From DATGLG01 sp035294245 (GTDB taxonomy: Bacteria > Pseudomonadota > Alphaproteobacteria > JACZXZ01): a stretch of 64,000 nucleotides of DNA. The notes under the pieces are model-generated. The model did not search any database, had not been told where the DNA came from, and saw only the letters and a program-made list of their open reading frames with translations. Each line of letters starts with the position of its first letter. Positions within the stretch are counted from its first letter, which is position 1. The stretch is taken from assembly GCA_035294245.1 (NCBI GenBank), contig DATGLG010000004.1, forward strand, positions 1 through 64,000, in the 5' to 3' direction. A program made the translations under genes and the position numbers. This document shows, piece by piece, positions 16,697-25,186 of this stretch.

Positions 16697-17473
16697 TCAG
16701 CGATTCTTGAAGTGAGGGGGTCGCTTCTCGATGAACGCCTGCATGCCTTCTTTCTGGTCCGCCAGGGCGAAGGTCGAATGAAAGAGGCGTCGCTCGAAGC
16801 GGATACCCTCGGCAAGCGTGGTCTCGTAGGCGCGATTGACAGCCTCCTTCGCCATGAGGACCGAAGGCCGGGAGAGCGCCGCGATCACCTCGGCCGCCTT
16901 GATCGCCTCGGACAGGAGATCGCCCAGCGGCAAGACGCGGCTGACCAGGCCGGCACGCTCCGCCTCCGCCGCATCCATCATGCGCCCGGTGAGAATCATC
17001 TCCATCGCCTTCGACTTGCCGACAAAGCGGGTCAGGCGCTGGGTACCACCGGCGCCGGGGATGGTGCCGAGCTTGATTTCTGGTTGTCCAAACTTGGCGT
17101 TCTCCGCGGCGAGGATGAAATCGCACATCATCGCGAGCTCGCAGCCGCCGCCGAGGGCGAAGCCGGCAACCGCGGCTATGATCGGCTTGCGGCATGTCGT
17201 GATCCGCTCCCAGCCCTTCGTGATGAAGTCGCGAAGGTAAACGTCCTGGTAATCGAGGGGCTGCATCTCCTTGATATCGGCACCGGCGGCGAACGCCTTC
17301 TCGCTGCCGGTGATGACGACGGCACCGATCCCATCCTCCGCCTCGAAGCCGTCGAGGACCTCCCCCATTTCCCGGATCAGGGGCGAGCAAAGGGCATTCA
17401 GGGCCTTCGGTCGATTAAGGGTGATGAGACCGACGGCTCCCCGGGTCTCGGCGATAATGTGCTCATAGGCCAT
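16697..17473 (-). CDS. Enoyl-CoA hydratase
   Basis: 258 residues, crotonase fold. The first oxyanion-hole segment is FAAGADIKEMQ (around 60-70) and the second is AGFALGGGCELAMMCD (105-120). The catalytic glutamates are in GCELAMM and in GQPEIKLGTIPGAGGTQRL. Both Glu positions of true hydratases are present, so hydration of 2-enoyl-CoA in fatty acid or aryl-acid degradation is likely; the substrate range is not determined. It is close to the short-chain (PaaF/FadB1-like) type. ATG 17473. The small exported-protein gene ends 46 bp upstream. Confidence 0.93.
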   Translation of the reverse strand: MAYEHIIAETRGAVGLITLNRPKALNALCSPLIREMGEVLDGFEAEDGIGAVVITGSEKAFAAGADIKEMQPLDYQDVYLRDFITKGWERITTCRKPIIAAVAGFALGGGCELAMMCDFILAAENAKFGQPEIKLGTIPGAGGTQRLTRFVGKSKAMEMILTGRMMDAAEAERAGLVSRVLPLGDLLSEAIKAAEVIAALSRPSVLMAKEAVNRAYETTLAEGIRFERRLFHSTFALADQKEGMQAFIEKRPPHFKNR

Positions 17474-17518
17474 TGCTGCTTCCCTTCTCGAAGATAACGG
17501 ACCGCAGGACGGGGTCGC

Positions 17519-17920
17519 TCATTCGGGTGACAGATAAAAGCGGACTGTAAGCTCGCCGGCCCGCCGATAGAGCTCGAGGCGCAAGGTCTCGCCCTCCCGC
17601 TGATAGATATTTCGGCTGCGCGCCGACCAGCCCAGCTGAGGCAGGGTATTGGCGTAGAAATCGAGCACTGCGGCGTCCTTCGTCTTTCCCTTGGCGTAAG
17701 CCTCGATGATACGGCCTTGCGGCGTGTCGAAAACGATCCCGGCGCCGTCGACGGGCGTGAGCAGGGGGGCGAGCGGCAGATCCTCGGTGCCGGGTACGAA
17801 GCGGTCGGCCGCTCGCAGCCCGAAGGGCAGCGACATTGCGACGAAAAGCGCCAAGCCCGCTATGAGCACACCCCGTATCCGGCGGTGCCGCGTACCGTTT
17901 GCTTGACCATGACCAATCAT
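17519..17920 (-). CDS. Small exported protein of unknown function
   Basis: 133 residues. The N-terminus has RHRRIRGVLIAGLALFVAM, a signal peptide or anchor, with possible cleavage after LRAAD. The mature part includes LPLAPLLTPVDGAGIVFDT and GRIIEAYAKGK, and ends in beta-rich GETLRLELYRRAGELTVRFY. No known enzyme motif. Position 10 bp downstream of mutM suggests co-transcription; a similar small gene often follows mutM in alphaproteobacteria, as far as I remember. Start ATG 17920; a longer frame overlapping mutM is rejected. Confidence 0.75.
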   Translation of the reverse strand: MIGHGQANGTRHRRIRGVLIAGLALFVAMSLPFGLRAADRFVPGTEDLPLAPLLTPVDGAGIVFDTPQGRIIEAYAKGKTKDAAVLDFYANTLPQLGWSARSRNIYQREGETLRLELYRRAGELTVRFYLSPE

Positions 17921-17930
17921 GCCGCCGCCC

Positions 17931-18764
17931 TCAACGCTGGAACCGGGGACAGAGAAAGGTCGATCGCCCGCCTTGGACGATGCGGCGCACGCCACACGGG
18001 GTGCCGTCGGCGGCGCAGCGCGGGCAAGGCTCGCCTTCTTTTCCATAGACAGCCCAGTTGTGCTGGAAATAGCCGAGCTCGCCGGAAGGCTGAACATGGT
18101 CGCGCAGGGAGGATCCACCCGCGGCGATCGCTGCGGCGAGAACCTTGCGGATCGCCGCCACGAGCCGTGTTGCACGCGCGCCGGTGCAGCTGCCCGCCGC
18201 GCGGCGCGGGGAGATGTCCGCCCAATAGAGGCTTTCGCACGCGTAGATATTGCCGAGCCCGGCGACGACGGTCTGATCAAGCAGCGCCGCCTTGATCGGG
18301 GTCGCCTTGCCGGCAAGCGAGCGCGCCAACATCGGGCCATCGAAGTCGTCGCCGAGAGGCTCGGGCCCGAGGCTGCGCAAGAGGGGGTGATCCGGCCATT
18401 CGTTCTCGCTCGTCAACGTCATCAGCCCGAAGCGGCGATGATCGGCAAAGCGGATTTCGGTCCCATCCTCCGTCGCGAAGATGACGTGGTCATGGGCACC
18501 CGGCGGAGCGCCGTCGGCGATCACCATGCGTCCCGACATGCCGAGATGGGCGATGAGGACGGCGCCGTTGTCGAAATGAACGAGGATATATTTGGCGCGC
18601 CGGGTGATTTTCATGACCTGCCGGCCCCGCAGGCGCCGGGCGAACCCATCCGGCAGCGGCGTGCGCAAATCGGGGCGCCGCGCCTCCACGCGCACCAGAC
18701 GCCGGCCGACCAGCTTGCTGGCTAGGCCCCGGCAGACGGTCTCGACTTCGGGCAGCTCCGGCAT
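17931..18764 (-). CDS. mutM: Formamidopyrimidine-DNA glycosylase, with altered zinc finger
   Basis: 277 residues starting MPELPEVETVCRGL; P2 is the catalytic nucleophile and E3 the acid, so ATG 18764 must be the start, not the ATG three codons upstream. The helix-two-turn-helix region carries AGLGNIYACESLYWADI. The product excises 8-oxoguanine and nicks the abasic site. The C-terminal zinc finger is unusual: C247-P-R-C250 is intact, but the second pair reads C272-P-R-F275, so the fourth cysteine is Phe (codon TTC where TGC is expected). C257 lies between the pairs. The gene is divergent from ubiE. Confidence 0.95.
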   Translation of the reverse strand: MPELPEVETVCRGLASKLVGRRLVRVEARRPDLRTPLPDGFARRLRGRQVMKITRRAKYILVHFDNGAVLIAHLGMSGRMVIADGAPPGAHDHVIFATEDGTEIRFADHRRFGLMTLTSENEWPDHPLLRSLGPEPLGDDFDGPMLARSLAGKATPIKAALLDQTVVAGLGNIYACESLYWADISPRRAAGSCTGARATRLVAAIRKVLAAAIAAGGSSLRDHVQPSGELGYFQHNWAVYGKEGEPCPRCAADGTPCGVRRIVQGGRSTFLCPRFQR

Positions 18765-18799
18765 GGGCGCCAAGCTAGCCTATGCGGAGGCGCTGCGCT

Positions 18800-19591
18800 A
18801 TGGTCCGCTCCATGTCGGAAGGGGTTTCCCGGGAGGAAGGCGGCGAGACGGAAGCGGAGGCCGATTTCGGCTTCCGCAAGGTGCCGCGCATTGCGAAGTC
18901 GCGCCTGGTCCGCGACGTCTTTGACCGGGTCGCGACACGCTATGACCTGATGAATGACCTCATGAGCGGTGGCGTTCATCGCCTCTGGAAGGGCGCGATG
19001 ATCGACTGGCTGGCGCCTCGCCCGGGTCAGCGGCTGCTGGACGTCGCAGGGGGAACCGGCGACATCGCATTCCGCCTATTGGCCCGCACGCGCGGCCAGG
19101 CTGAGATCGTGGTCTGCGACATCAACGAAGCCATGGTGCGGATCGGGCGGGACCGGGGGCTCGATCGCGGGCTGGTCGGTGGCATCGATTGGGTTTGCGG
19201 CGACGCGCAGGCCATCCCACTCGCCTCTCGCAGCGTCGACGCCTATACCATCGCCTTCGGACTGCGCAACGTGACCGATATCGATCACGCCTTGCGCGAG
19301 GCGCGCCGTGTGCTCAGGCCGGGCGGCCGCTTCCTTTGTCTCGAATTCAGCCGAGTCACCGTCCCGCTGTTGACAGCGCTCTATGACCGCTACTCCTTCA
19401 CCGTGATCCCCTGGATCGGCGAGATCGTCGCCGGCAATCGCGAGGCATATCGCTATCTCGTGGAAAGCATCCGCCAATTCCCAGCTCAGGAGGCACTTGC
19501 GGCCCGGATCGGAAATGCCGGTTTCGGCCGGGTCAGCGTGCGCAACCTCTCGGGCGGCATAGCGGCGCTCCATTCCGCTTGGCGCCTCTGA
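18800..19591 (+). CDS. ubiE: Ubiquinone/menaquinone biosynthesis C-methyltransferase
   Basis: About 263 residues. The SAM-binding motif I is LLDVAGGTGDIAFRLL. Family signatures include VFDRVATRYDLMNDLMSGGVHRLWK near the N-terminus and DAYTIAFGLRNVTDIDHAL. The product methylates the benzoquinol ring in ubiquinone synthesis. Start ATG 18800 is preferred because GGAGG (18786-18790) lies 9 bp upstream; ATGs at 18782 and 18812 are alternatives. It is followed directly by ubiB. Confidence 0.95.
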   Translation: MVRSMSEGVSREEGGETEAEADFGFRKVPRIAKSRLVRDVFDRVATRYDLMNDLMSGGVHRLWKGAMIDWLAPRPGQRLLDVAGGTGDIAFRLLARTRGQAEIVVCDINEAMVRIGRDRGLDRGLVGGIDWVCGDAQAIPLASRSVDAYTIAFGLRNVTDIDHALREARRVLRPGGRFLCLEFSRVTVPLLTALYDRYSFTVIPWIGEIVAGNREAYRYLVESIRQFPAQEALAARIGNAGFGRVSVRNLSGGIAALHSAWRL

Positions 19592-19599
19592 CCTCACGG

Positions 19600-21153
19600 A
19601 TGCTGACGACGGCCCGCCATATCGCCCGCCTGCTCGCGATCGCGCGCACGCTGGCGGCGCATGATGCGCTCTTTCCGCTCGAGGAAGCCGGGCTAGCCCC
19701 CATCGCGACTTTCATCGCGAGCAGCCTTGCGAGGAAGCGCCGCAACGGCGGTCGCCGCGGGCAACGCTTGGCGGCGGCATTGCAGGCATTGGGGCCAAGC
19801 TTTATCAAGCTGGGACAGGCGCTCTCGGTGCGCTCCGATCTTTTCGGCGAGGAGATGGCCGAGGACCTCTCCTTGCTGCAGGACCGGTTGCCACCCTTCC
19901 CCGCGGCGGCGGCACGGGCCACGATCGAAGCCGAGCTCGGACGGCCGATCAAGGCGCTCTTCGCCGCTTTTGACGATCGGCCCGTCGCGGCTGCATCGAT
20001 CTCGCAGGTCCATTATGCCGAGACAACGGATGGACGGCCGGTCGCGGTCAAGATCTTGCGGCCAGGGATCGAGGGCGCCTTCGCGCGCGATTTAGCGCTG
20101 TTCTACTGGCTGGCTGGCCTCGCCGAGCGGGCCAGACCAGCATTGCGCCGACTCAAGCCCGTCGAGGTGGTCGCCACGTTCCGGGACATGGTGGCGGTCG
20201 AGATGGATCTGCGCCTTGAGGCGGCGGCCGCGGCGGAATTCGCTGAAACCCTCGCAGACGACCCGAATATCCGCATTCCTCGTGTCGATTGGCCGCGCAC
20301 GGCGCGCCGTGTGCTGACCTTGGAACGCATCGGCGGCATACCCGTAGACGAGCGGGAGGCACTGGTCGCTGCCGGGCACGATCCCACCAGGATCATCGCC
20401 CGCGCCGCCGAGACATTCTTCAACCAAGTCTTCTGCCACGGCTATTTCCACGCCGACATGCATCCCGGCAATCTCTTCGTCAATGCCGAGGGCCAGATCG
20501 TAATGGTGGATTTCGGCATCATGGGTCGGCTCGACCGCAAGACACGCTTCTACCTCGCCGATATGCTGATGGGTTTCCTCCAGGGTGATTATCGCGCTGT
20601 GGCGGAAGTCCATTTCCGCGCGGGCTACGTGCCGCCGCACAAGTCCATGGAAGCCTTCATGCTGGCTTGCCGCTCGATCGGCGAGCCGATCTTCAACCGG
20701 CCGCTTCACGAAATCTCCTTTGCGCGCCTGCTCGGTCAGCTCTTCCAGGTGACGGAAACCTTCGAGATGGAGACGCAGCCGCAGCTCCTGCTGCTGCAGA
20801 AATCGATGCTGCTGGCCGAGGGAGTCGGGCGGCGCCTCAATCCAGAGGTCAATATGTGGCAGCTCGCACGTCCCCTCGTCGAAACGTGGATGCGGGAAAA
20901 TCGCGGTCCCGAGGCCCGGTTGCGGGAAACGGCGCAGGACGTGGCACAAGCGCTGCAGCGGCTGCCGCAGCTGCTACGCCAGACCGAGGATGCCATCGCG
21001 CTGCTTGCCGACGGGGGCTTCAAGCTCCATCCGGACACCTTGCGGGCCCTGACAACGACAGGTGGAACCGAAACTCGCCTCCTGCTTTGGCCTCTCTGGG
21101 GTGCGGTGGTTCTCCTCCTTCTCATCCTGATCGCGGTGATCTCCGCCCACTGA
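19600..21153 (+). CDS. ubiB: Ubiquinone biosynthesis atypical kinase UbiB
   Basis: About 517 residues. UbiB/ADCK family signature: the KxGQ motif in FIKLGQALSVRSDLF (about 69-83), the invariant A-x-A-S-I-S-Q loop replacing the kinase P-loop (VAAASISQVH), the catalytic-loop HADMHPGNLF and the DFG-like VDFGIMGRL. Two hydrophobic helices at the C-terminus (LLLWPLWGAVVLLLLILIAV) anchor it in the inner membrane. It is an ATPase supporting coenzyme Q assembly. ATG 19600 starts 8 bp after ubiE; TTG 19579 overlapping ubiE is the alternative. Confidence 0.95.
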   Translation: MLTTARHIARLLAIARTLAAHDALFPLEEAGLAPIATFIASSLARKRRNGGRRGQRLAAALQALGPSFIKLGQALSVRSDLFGEEMAEDLSLLQDRLPPFPAAAARATIEAELGRPIKALFAAFDDRPVAAASISQVHYAETTDGRPVAVKILRPGIEGAFARDLALFYWLAGLAERARPALRRLKPVEVVATFRDMVAVEMDLRLEAAAAAEFAETLADDPNIRIPRVDWPRTARRVLTLERIGGIPVDEREALVAAGHDPTRIIARAAETFFNQVFCHGYFHADMHPGNLFVNAEGQIVMVDFGIMGRLDRKTRFYLADMLMGFLQGDYRAVAEVHFRAGYVPPHKSMEAFMLACRSIGEPIFNRPLHEISFARLLGQLFQVTETFEMETQPQLLLLQKSMLLAEGVGRRLNPEVNMWQLARPLVETWMRENRGPEARLRETAQDVAQALQRLPQLLRQTEDAIALLADGGFKLHPDTLRALTTTGGTETRLLLWPLWGAVVLLLLILIAVISAH

Positions 21154-21204
21154 AATCCCGAATGCGCAGGGAAAGGGTTGCGAAGCACCGTTGAGGCCTG
21201 TAAC

Positions 21205-21213
21205 TTATTCACA
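21205..21213 (+). promoter_or_regulatory. Exact DnaA-box match TTATTCACA
   Basis: TTATTCACA fits the DnaA-box consensus TTATNCACA. It lies in an AT-rich gap of about 90 bp between ubiB and coaBC, against a GC-rich background, and ends about 32 bp before the coaBC start. This is the only exact match I found in intergenic DNA of the window. It may be a DnaA-regulated promoter element or part of an origin; a single box is not enough to call oriC. Confidence 0.45.
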
Positions 21214-21244
21214 ATAATTCAACGTAGTTTTTAGAGCTTTCACA

Positions 21245-22450
21245 GTGCTAAACGGCAAGCGCATCCTGCTGATCATCGCGGGCGGCATCGCCGCTTATAA
21301 GAGCCTCGAGCTCATTCGGCGGCTGCGCGAGCGCGGAGCCGCAGTGCGCGCCATATTGACTCGAAGCGGCGCGGAATTCGTAACACCCCTCTCCGTCGCT
21401 GCCCTGACGGAGGAAAAGCTATACCAGGACCTATTCTCGCTGACCGACGAGAGCGAGATGGGCCATATCGAGCTCTCGCGCGCGGCGGACCTTCTCGTCG
21501 TGGCGCCGGCGACGGCGGATATCCTCGCGAAGATGGCGACGGGGCTGGCCGACGACCTCGCTTCGACGGCGCTCCTTGCGACCGACAAGCCGGTCATGAT
21601 CGCGCCGGCAATGAATCTGCGCATGTGGCTGCATCCGGCGACCCAGGCCAATTTGCGCCTTTTGGAGGCGCGTGGCGTCCTTCGCATCGGGCCCAATGAG
21701 GGCGACATGGCCTGCGGCGAGTACGGGCCGGGCCGCATGGCGGAGCCGCTGGAGATCGTCGCCGCGATCCAGGACCATTTCGCCAGCGGCTTGCCCTTGC
21801 GCGGCCGCCGCGCGCTCGTCACGAGCGGCCCGACCCACGAGGCGATCGACCCGGTGCGCTATATCGCCAACCGCTCCTCCGGGAAGCAGGGTCATGCCAT
21901 CGCAGCGGCCCTCGCGCGCCTTGGCGCCACGACCACCCTTGTCACCGGCCCCACGCATGAGCCGGATCCTCCGGGCGTCGCCGTGGTCCGGATCGAGTCG
22001 GCACGCGACATGCTGGCAGCCTGCATGGAGGCGCTCGCGGTGGATGTGGCCGTTTGCGCCGCTGCCGTCAGCGACTGGCGACCGGCGGAAGTCGCTGCGC
22101 AGAAGATGAAGAAGAACGGCCAGCTCCCGGAGCTGCCGCTGGTCGAGAATCCGGATATCCTGGCCACCCTCAGCCAGGCCGGAAACAAGCGCCCGCGCCT
22201 CGTTGTCGGCTTCGCCGCCGAGACACAGGATGTCGTTGCCAATGCCCAGGCGAAGCGCAAGAAAAAGGGCTGCGACTGGATTCTCGCGAATGACGTGTCG
22301 CCGGCCGCCGGCATCTTCGGCGGCGAGGTCAATACGATTCACCTCATCACCGATGACGCCGTCGAGACTTGGCCCACCATGACGAAGCTCGAGATCGCCA
22401 AGCGCCTGGCCGCGCGCATTGCCGCCGCTCTCGCCGAGGTGCCGCAATGA
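21245..22450 (+). CDS. coaBC: Bifunctional phosphopantothenoylcysteine decarboxylase/synthetase
   Basis: 401 residues. The CoaC (flavin decarboxylase) half has GGIAAYKSLELIRRL at the N-terminus, the APAMNLRMW motif and the cysteine loop GDMACGEYGPGRM. The CoaB half begins near residue 185 with LVTSGPTHEAIDPVRYIANRSS and contains KMKKNG. It converts 4'-phosphopantothenate, cysteine and CTP to 4'-phosphopantetheine. The GTG start 21245 is consistent with the family N-terminus. The stop overlaps the dut start as ATGA. Confidence 0.96.
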   Translation: MLNGKRILLIIAGGIAAYKSLELIRRLRERGAAVRAILTRSGAEFVTPLSVAALTEEKLYQDLFSLTDESEMGHIELSRAADLLVVAPATADILAKMATGLADDLASTALLATDKPVMIAPAMNLRMWLHPATQANLRLLEARGVLRIGPNEGDMACGEYGPGRMAEPLEIVAAIQDHFASGLPLRGRRALVTSGPTHEAIDPVRYIANRSSGKQGHAIAAALARLGATTTLVTGPTHEPDPPGVAVVRIESARDMLAACMEALAVDVAVCAAAVSDWRPAEVAAQKMKKNGQLPELPLVENPDILATLSQAGNKRPRLVVGFAAETQDVVANAQAKRKKKGCDWILANDVSPAAGIFGGEVNTIHLITDDAVETWPTMTKLEIAKRLAARIAAALAEVPQ

Positions 22451-22920
22451 GGGCACCGGAAATCGCGCTTCTGCGCCTTCCCCATGGCCGGGAATTGCCT
22501 CTGCCGGCCTATGCCACACCGGGGAGTGCTGGAATGGATATCGCTGCGGCCGTCGAGCGCGATCTCGTTCTCGCGCCGGGCGCGCGCGCCGTGGTGCCAA
22601 CAGGCTTCGCTATTGCCCTCCCGGAGGGATATGAAGCGCAAGTCCGGCCGCGCTCGGGCCTTGCCGCGCGACACGGAATCACGGTGCTCAACAGCCCGGG
22701 CACCGTGGATGCGGATTATCGCGGCGAGGTCGGCGTGATCCTCGCGAATCTCGGCGCCAAGGATTTCACGATCAGCCGCGGCATGCGCGTGGCGCAGCTC
22801 GTGATCGCGCCGGTCGCGCGGGCCGTTCTCCACGAAGTCGCCGAGCTTCCGCGCTCGATGCGCGGGCAAGGCGGGTTCGGCTCGACCGGGCATGAAGCGC
22901 AGCACGGGCGGGAGGCATAG
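22447..22920 (+). CDS. dut: dUTP diphosphatase
   Basis: 157 residues with all five trimeric dUTPase motifs: AGMDIAA, PRSGLAARHGI, GTVDADYRGEV (catalytic Asp), a fourth motif RGMRVAQLVI, and the C-terminal GQGGFGSTG that closes over the active site. It hydrolyses dUTP to dUMP, keeping uracil out of DNA. It overlaps coaBC by four bases and is followed one base later by the Rrf2 gene, so it is probably transcribed with both. Confidence 0.97.
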   Translation: MRAPEIALLRLPHGRELPLPAYATPGSAGMDIAAAVERDLVLAPGARAVVPTGFAIALPEGYEAQVRPRSGLAARHGITVLNSPGTVDADYRGEVGVILANLGAKDFTISRGMRVAQLVIAPVARAVLHEVAELPRSMRGQGGFGSTGHEAQHGREA

Positions 22921-22921
22921 G

Positions 22922-23377
22922 ATGCTGCGGCTTTCCAAGAAGCTCATGTTCGCGATCGAGGCGGTCCTGGATATCGCCTATAACGCCGGTGCCGAGCCGG
23001 TGCAGTCGCGCGAGATCACCCGGCGCCAGGGCATTCCGCGGCGCTATCTCGAGCAGGTGCTCCAGCAGCTCGTCCGCGCGGGCATTCTGGCCGGCGTACG
23101 CGGGCCGCGTGGCGGATACCGGCTGGCGCGGGAGCGGCGTAGAGTCACCGTCGGCGAGATTGCCCGAATCGTCCGCTCGATGGAGCGGGCGGAGGATCCC
23201 ATCGCGGATCCGGCCGGATCCGAGCTCGGCCACAAGGTGGTGCGCCCGCTCTGGCAGGAGCTTCAGCAGGAGATCGCGGCACGGCTCGATGCGGTGACCA
23301 TCGAGGAGCTATGCCGCCGCGCCCACCAGGCCAATTTGAAGAGCGAAGCCGAGCAGAAGCTCGACTACGTGATCTGA
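22922..23377 (+). CDS. Rrf2 family transcriptional regulator without Fe-S cysteines
   Basis: 151 residues. N-terminal winged helix: MLRLSKKLMFAIEAVLDIA, then the recognition region ITRRQGIPRRYLEQVLQQL and wing GVRGPRGGYRLAR. The three cysteines that hold the [2Fe-2S] cluster in IscR/RirA are absent; the only Cys is in EELCRRAH near the C-terminus. In this respect it resembles CymR, which controls cysteine metabolism. It lies one base before cysK, which supports, but does not prove, such a role. GGGAGG precedes ATG 22922. Confidence 0.9.
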   Translation: MLRLSKKLMFAIEAVLDIAYNAGAEPVQSREITRRQGIPRRYLEQVLQQLVRAGILAGVRGPRGGYRLARERRRVTVGEIARIVRSMERAEDPIADPAGSELGHKVVRPLWQELQQEIAARLDAVTIEELCRRAHQANLKSEAEQKLDYVI

Positions 23378-23378
23378 T

Positions 23379-24377
23379 ATGAAGCGAGGCGCGACGGCAA
23401 TGGACCACCCCGCGACGGGAGAAGCACCCCTCGGCGAATTCCGCGGGCGTATTTACGGCAATATTCTCGGAACGATCGGCGCTACGCCCCTCATTCGCCT
23501 GCGGCGGCTTGCCGAGGCCGAGGGGTGTCGCGCGGAAATCCTCGGCAAGGCCGAGTTCTTCAACCCCCTCGGCTCGGTCAAGGACCGGATCGGCTTGGCG
23601 ATGATCGAGGCCGCCGAGCGCGGCGGCAAGCTCGGGCCCGAGACGGTGCTGGTCGAGCCCACCTCGGGGAATACCGGGATCGCCCTCGCCTTCGTCTGTG
23701 CAGCCAAGGGCCGGCGGCTCATCCTCACGATGCCGGACAGCATGTCGCTTGAGCGACGCAAGATGCTGCTGCTGCTCGGCGCCGAGATCGAGCTCACGCC
23801 GGCAAGTGAAGGCATGCGGGGCTCCATCGTAGAAGCAGAGCGGCTCGTCGAGAAGCTCGGCGACGCCCTCATGCTGCAGCAATTCAACAATCCGGCGAAT
23901 CCCGAAGTCCACCGCCGGACGACCGCGGAGGAAATCTGGCGGGATACCGGCGGTGCCGTCGACGTCGTAGTCTCGGCCGTCGGCACCGGCGGCACGATCA
24001 CCGGGATCGGGCAGGCGCTAAAGCCCCGCCTTCCCCATCTCCGCATGGTCGCCGTCGAGCCGGAAGACAGCCCCGTGCTTTCGGGCGGCCTGCCGGGCCC
24101 GCACAAGATCCAGGGGATCGGCGCGGGATTCATCCCCGCCATTCTCGACACCTCCCTGATCGACGAGGTGATCTGCATCGGCAACGACACCTCCTTCACC
24201 ATGGCGCGAAAGGCGGCGAAGCTCGACGGCGTGCCGGTGGGCATATCGGCGGGGGCGGCACTCGCGGCGGCAATCGAGATCGGCTGCCGGCCGGAGATGG
24301 CGGGAAAGCGCATCGTCGTGATCTTGCCCTCCTTTGCCGAGCGCTATCTCTCGACCCAACTCTTCGAAGGGCTCTGA
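23379..24377 (+). CDS. cysK: Cysteine synthase A (O-acetylserine sulfhydrylase)
   Basis: 332 residues, fold-type II PLP enzyme. The PLP lysine is in NPLGSVKDRIGLAM, the substrate loop is EPTSGNTGIALAF, the phosphate-binding motif is SAVGTGGTITGIG and the PLP N1 serine region is VGISAGAA. It makes cysteine from O-acetylserine and sulfide. The N-terminal 20 residues are an extension relative to short CysK; ATG at residue 8 (23400) is a possible alternative start. The stop overlaps the moeB start (TGATG). The gene follows an Rrf2 regulator and precedes an E1-like enzyme, making a sulfur-related unit. Confidence 0.95.
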   Translation: MKRGATAMDHPATGEAPLGEFRGRIYGNILGTIGATPLIRLRRLAEAEGCRAEILGKAEFFNPLGSVKDRIGLAMIEAAERGGKLGPETVLVEPTSGNTGIALAFVCAAKGRRLILTMPDSMSLERRKMLLLLGAEIELTPASEGMRGSIVEAERLVEKLGDALMLQQFNNPANPEVHRRTTAEEIWRDTGGAVDVVVSAVGTGGTITGIGQALKPRLPHLRMVAVEPEDSPVLSGGLPGPHKIQGIGAGFIPAILDTSLIDEVICIGNDTSFTMARKAAKLDGVPVGISAGAALAAAIEIGCRPEMAGKRIVVILPSFAERYLSTQLFEGL

Positions 24378-25177
24378 TGACGATCTCGGACCAGCAACTG
24401 CAGCGCTACGCCCGCAACATCATCCTCGAGGAGGTGGGCGAGGAAGGCCAGGAGAAGCTCCTCGGGGCCAGGGTTCTGGTCGTGGGTGCCGGTGGACTCG
24501 GAGCACCGGTCCTCCTCTACCTGGCGGCTGCGGGGGTCGGAAATCTCGTGGTCGTGGACGACGACGAAGTGGACATCACCAACCTCCAGCGCCAGATCGT
24601 CCACGCTACCGATCGCCTCGGCATGGCCAAGACCGAGAGCGCCGCCCGTACCCTTCGGGCTCTCAATCCCGAGGTATGCGTGGAGGCGCGGCGGCTCCGC
24701 CTTGGCGCCGAAAACGTGACGGCTCTTCTTGAAGGCTGCGATCTCGTCGTCGACGGCAGCGATAATTTCCGGACGCGCTATCTCCTCAACGACGCGTGCT
24801 ATTTCGCGCGGATCCCCCTCGTCTCGGCGGCACTGCTGCGCTTTGACGGGCAGATCGCGACCTTCAAGGCCTATCAGGACGGCGACCACCCCTGCTATCG
24901 CTGCCTCTTTCCCGCTCCACCTCCGGCCGATTTTATTCCCCGCTGCGAGGAGGCGGGAATTCTCGGCGCGGTGGCCGGCGCCGTGGGCTCGCTCCAGGCG
25001 GTTGAGGCGCTCAAGGAGCTGCTCGGGCTCGGCGAAAGCCTCTCCGGCAGCCTGCTACTCTATGACGGTCTCAGCGCCACCTTCCGCAAGCTCAGGGTCC
25101 ACCGAGCCGCCGATTGCGCCCTTTGCGGCGCCGCCCCGAGCCTCACCACGCTTGCTCATCACCACGCGGCGGCATAG
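24377..25177 (+). CDS. moeB: MoeB/ThiF/HesA family E1-like adenylyltransferase
   Basis: 266 residues. ATP-binding loop VVGAGGLGAPVLLYLAAAGVG (about 35-55, nucleotide-binding G-x-G-x-x-G), DDDEVDITNLQRQIVH and DGSDNFRTRYLLNDAC are the canonical family motifs. Two CxxC pairs (CYRC near residue 174 and CALC near 253) form the usual structural zinc site. The product adenylates the C-terminal Gly-Gly of a small ubiquitin-like sulfur carrier (MoaD or ThiS). There is no rhodanese domain and no carrier gene nearby, so the partner is not known. It ends convergently, 9 bp from the next gene. Confidence 0.93.
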   Translation: MTISDQQLQRYARNIILEEVGEEGQEKLLGARVLVVGAGGLGAPVLLYLAAAGVGNLVVVDDDEVDITNLQRQIVHATDRLGMAKTESAARTLRALNPEVCVEARRLRLGAENVTALLEGCDLVVDGSDNFRTRYLLNDACYFARIPLVSAALLRFDGQIATFKAYQDGDHPCYRCLFPAPPPADFIPRCEEAGILGAVAGAVGSLQAVEALKELLGLGESLSGSLLLYDGLSATFRKLRVHRAADCALCGAAPSLTTLAHHHAAA

Positions 25178-25186
25178 CCGCGGCGC

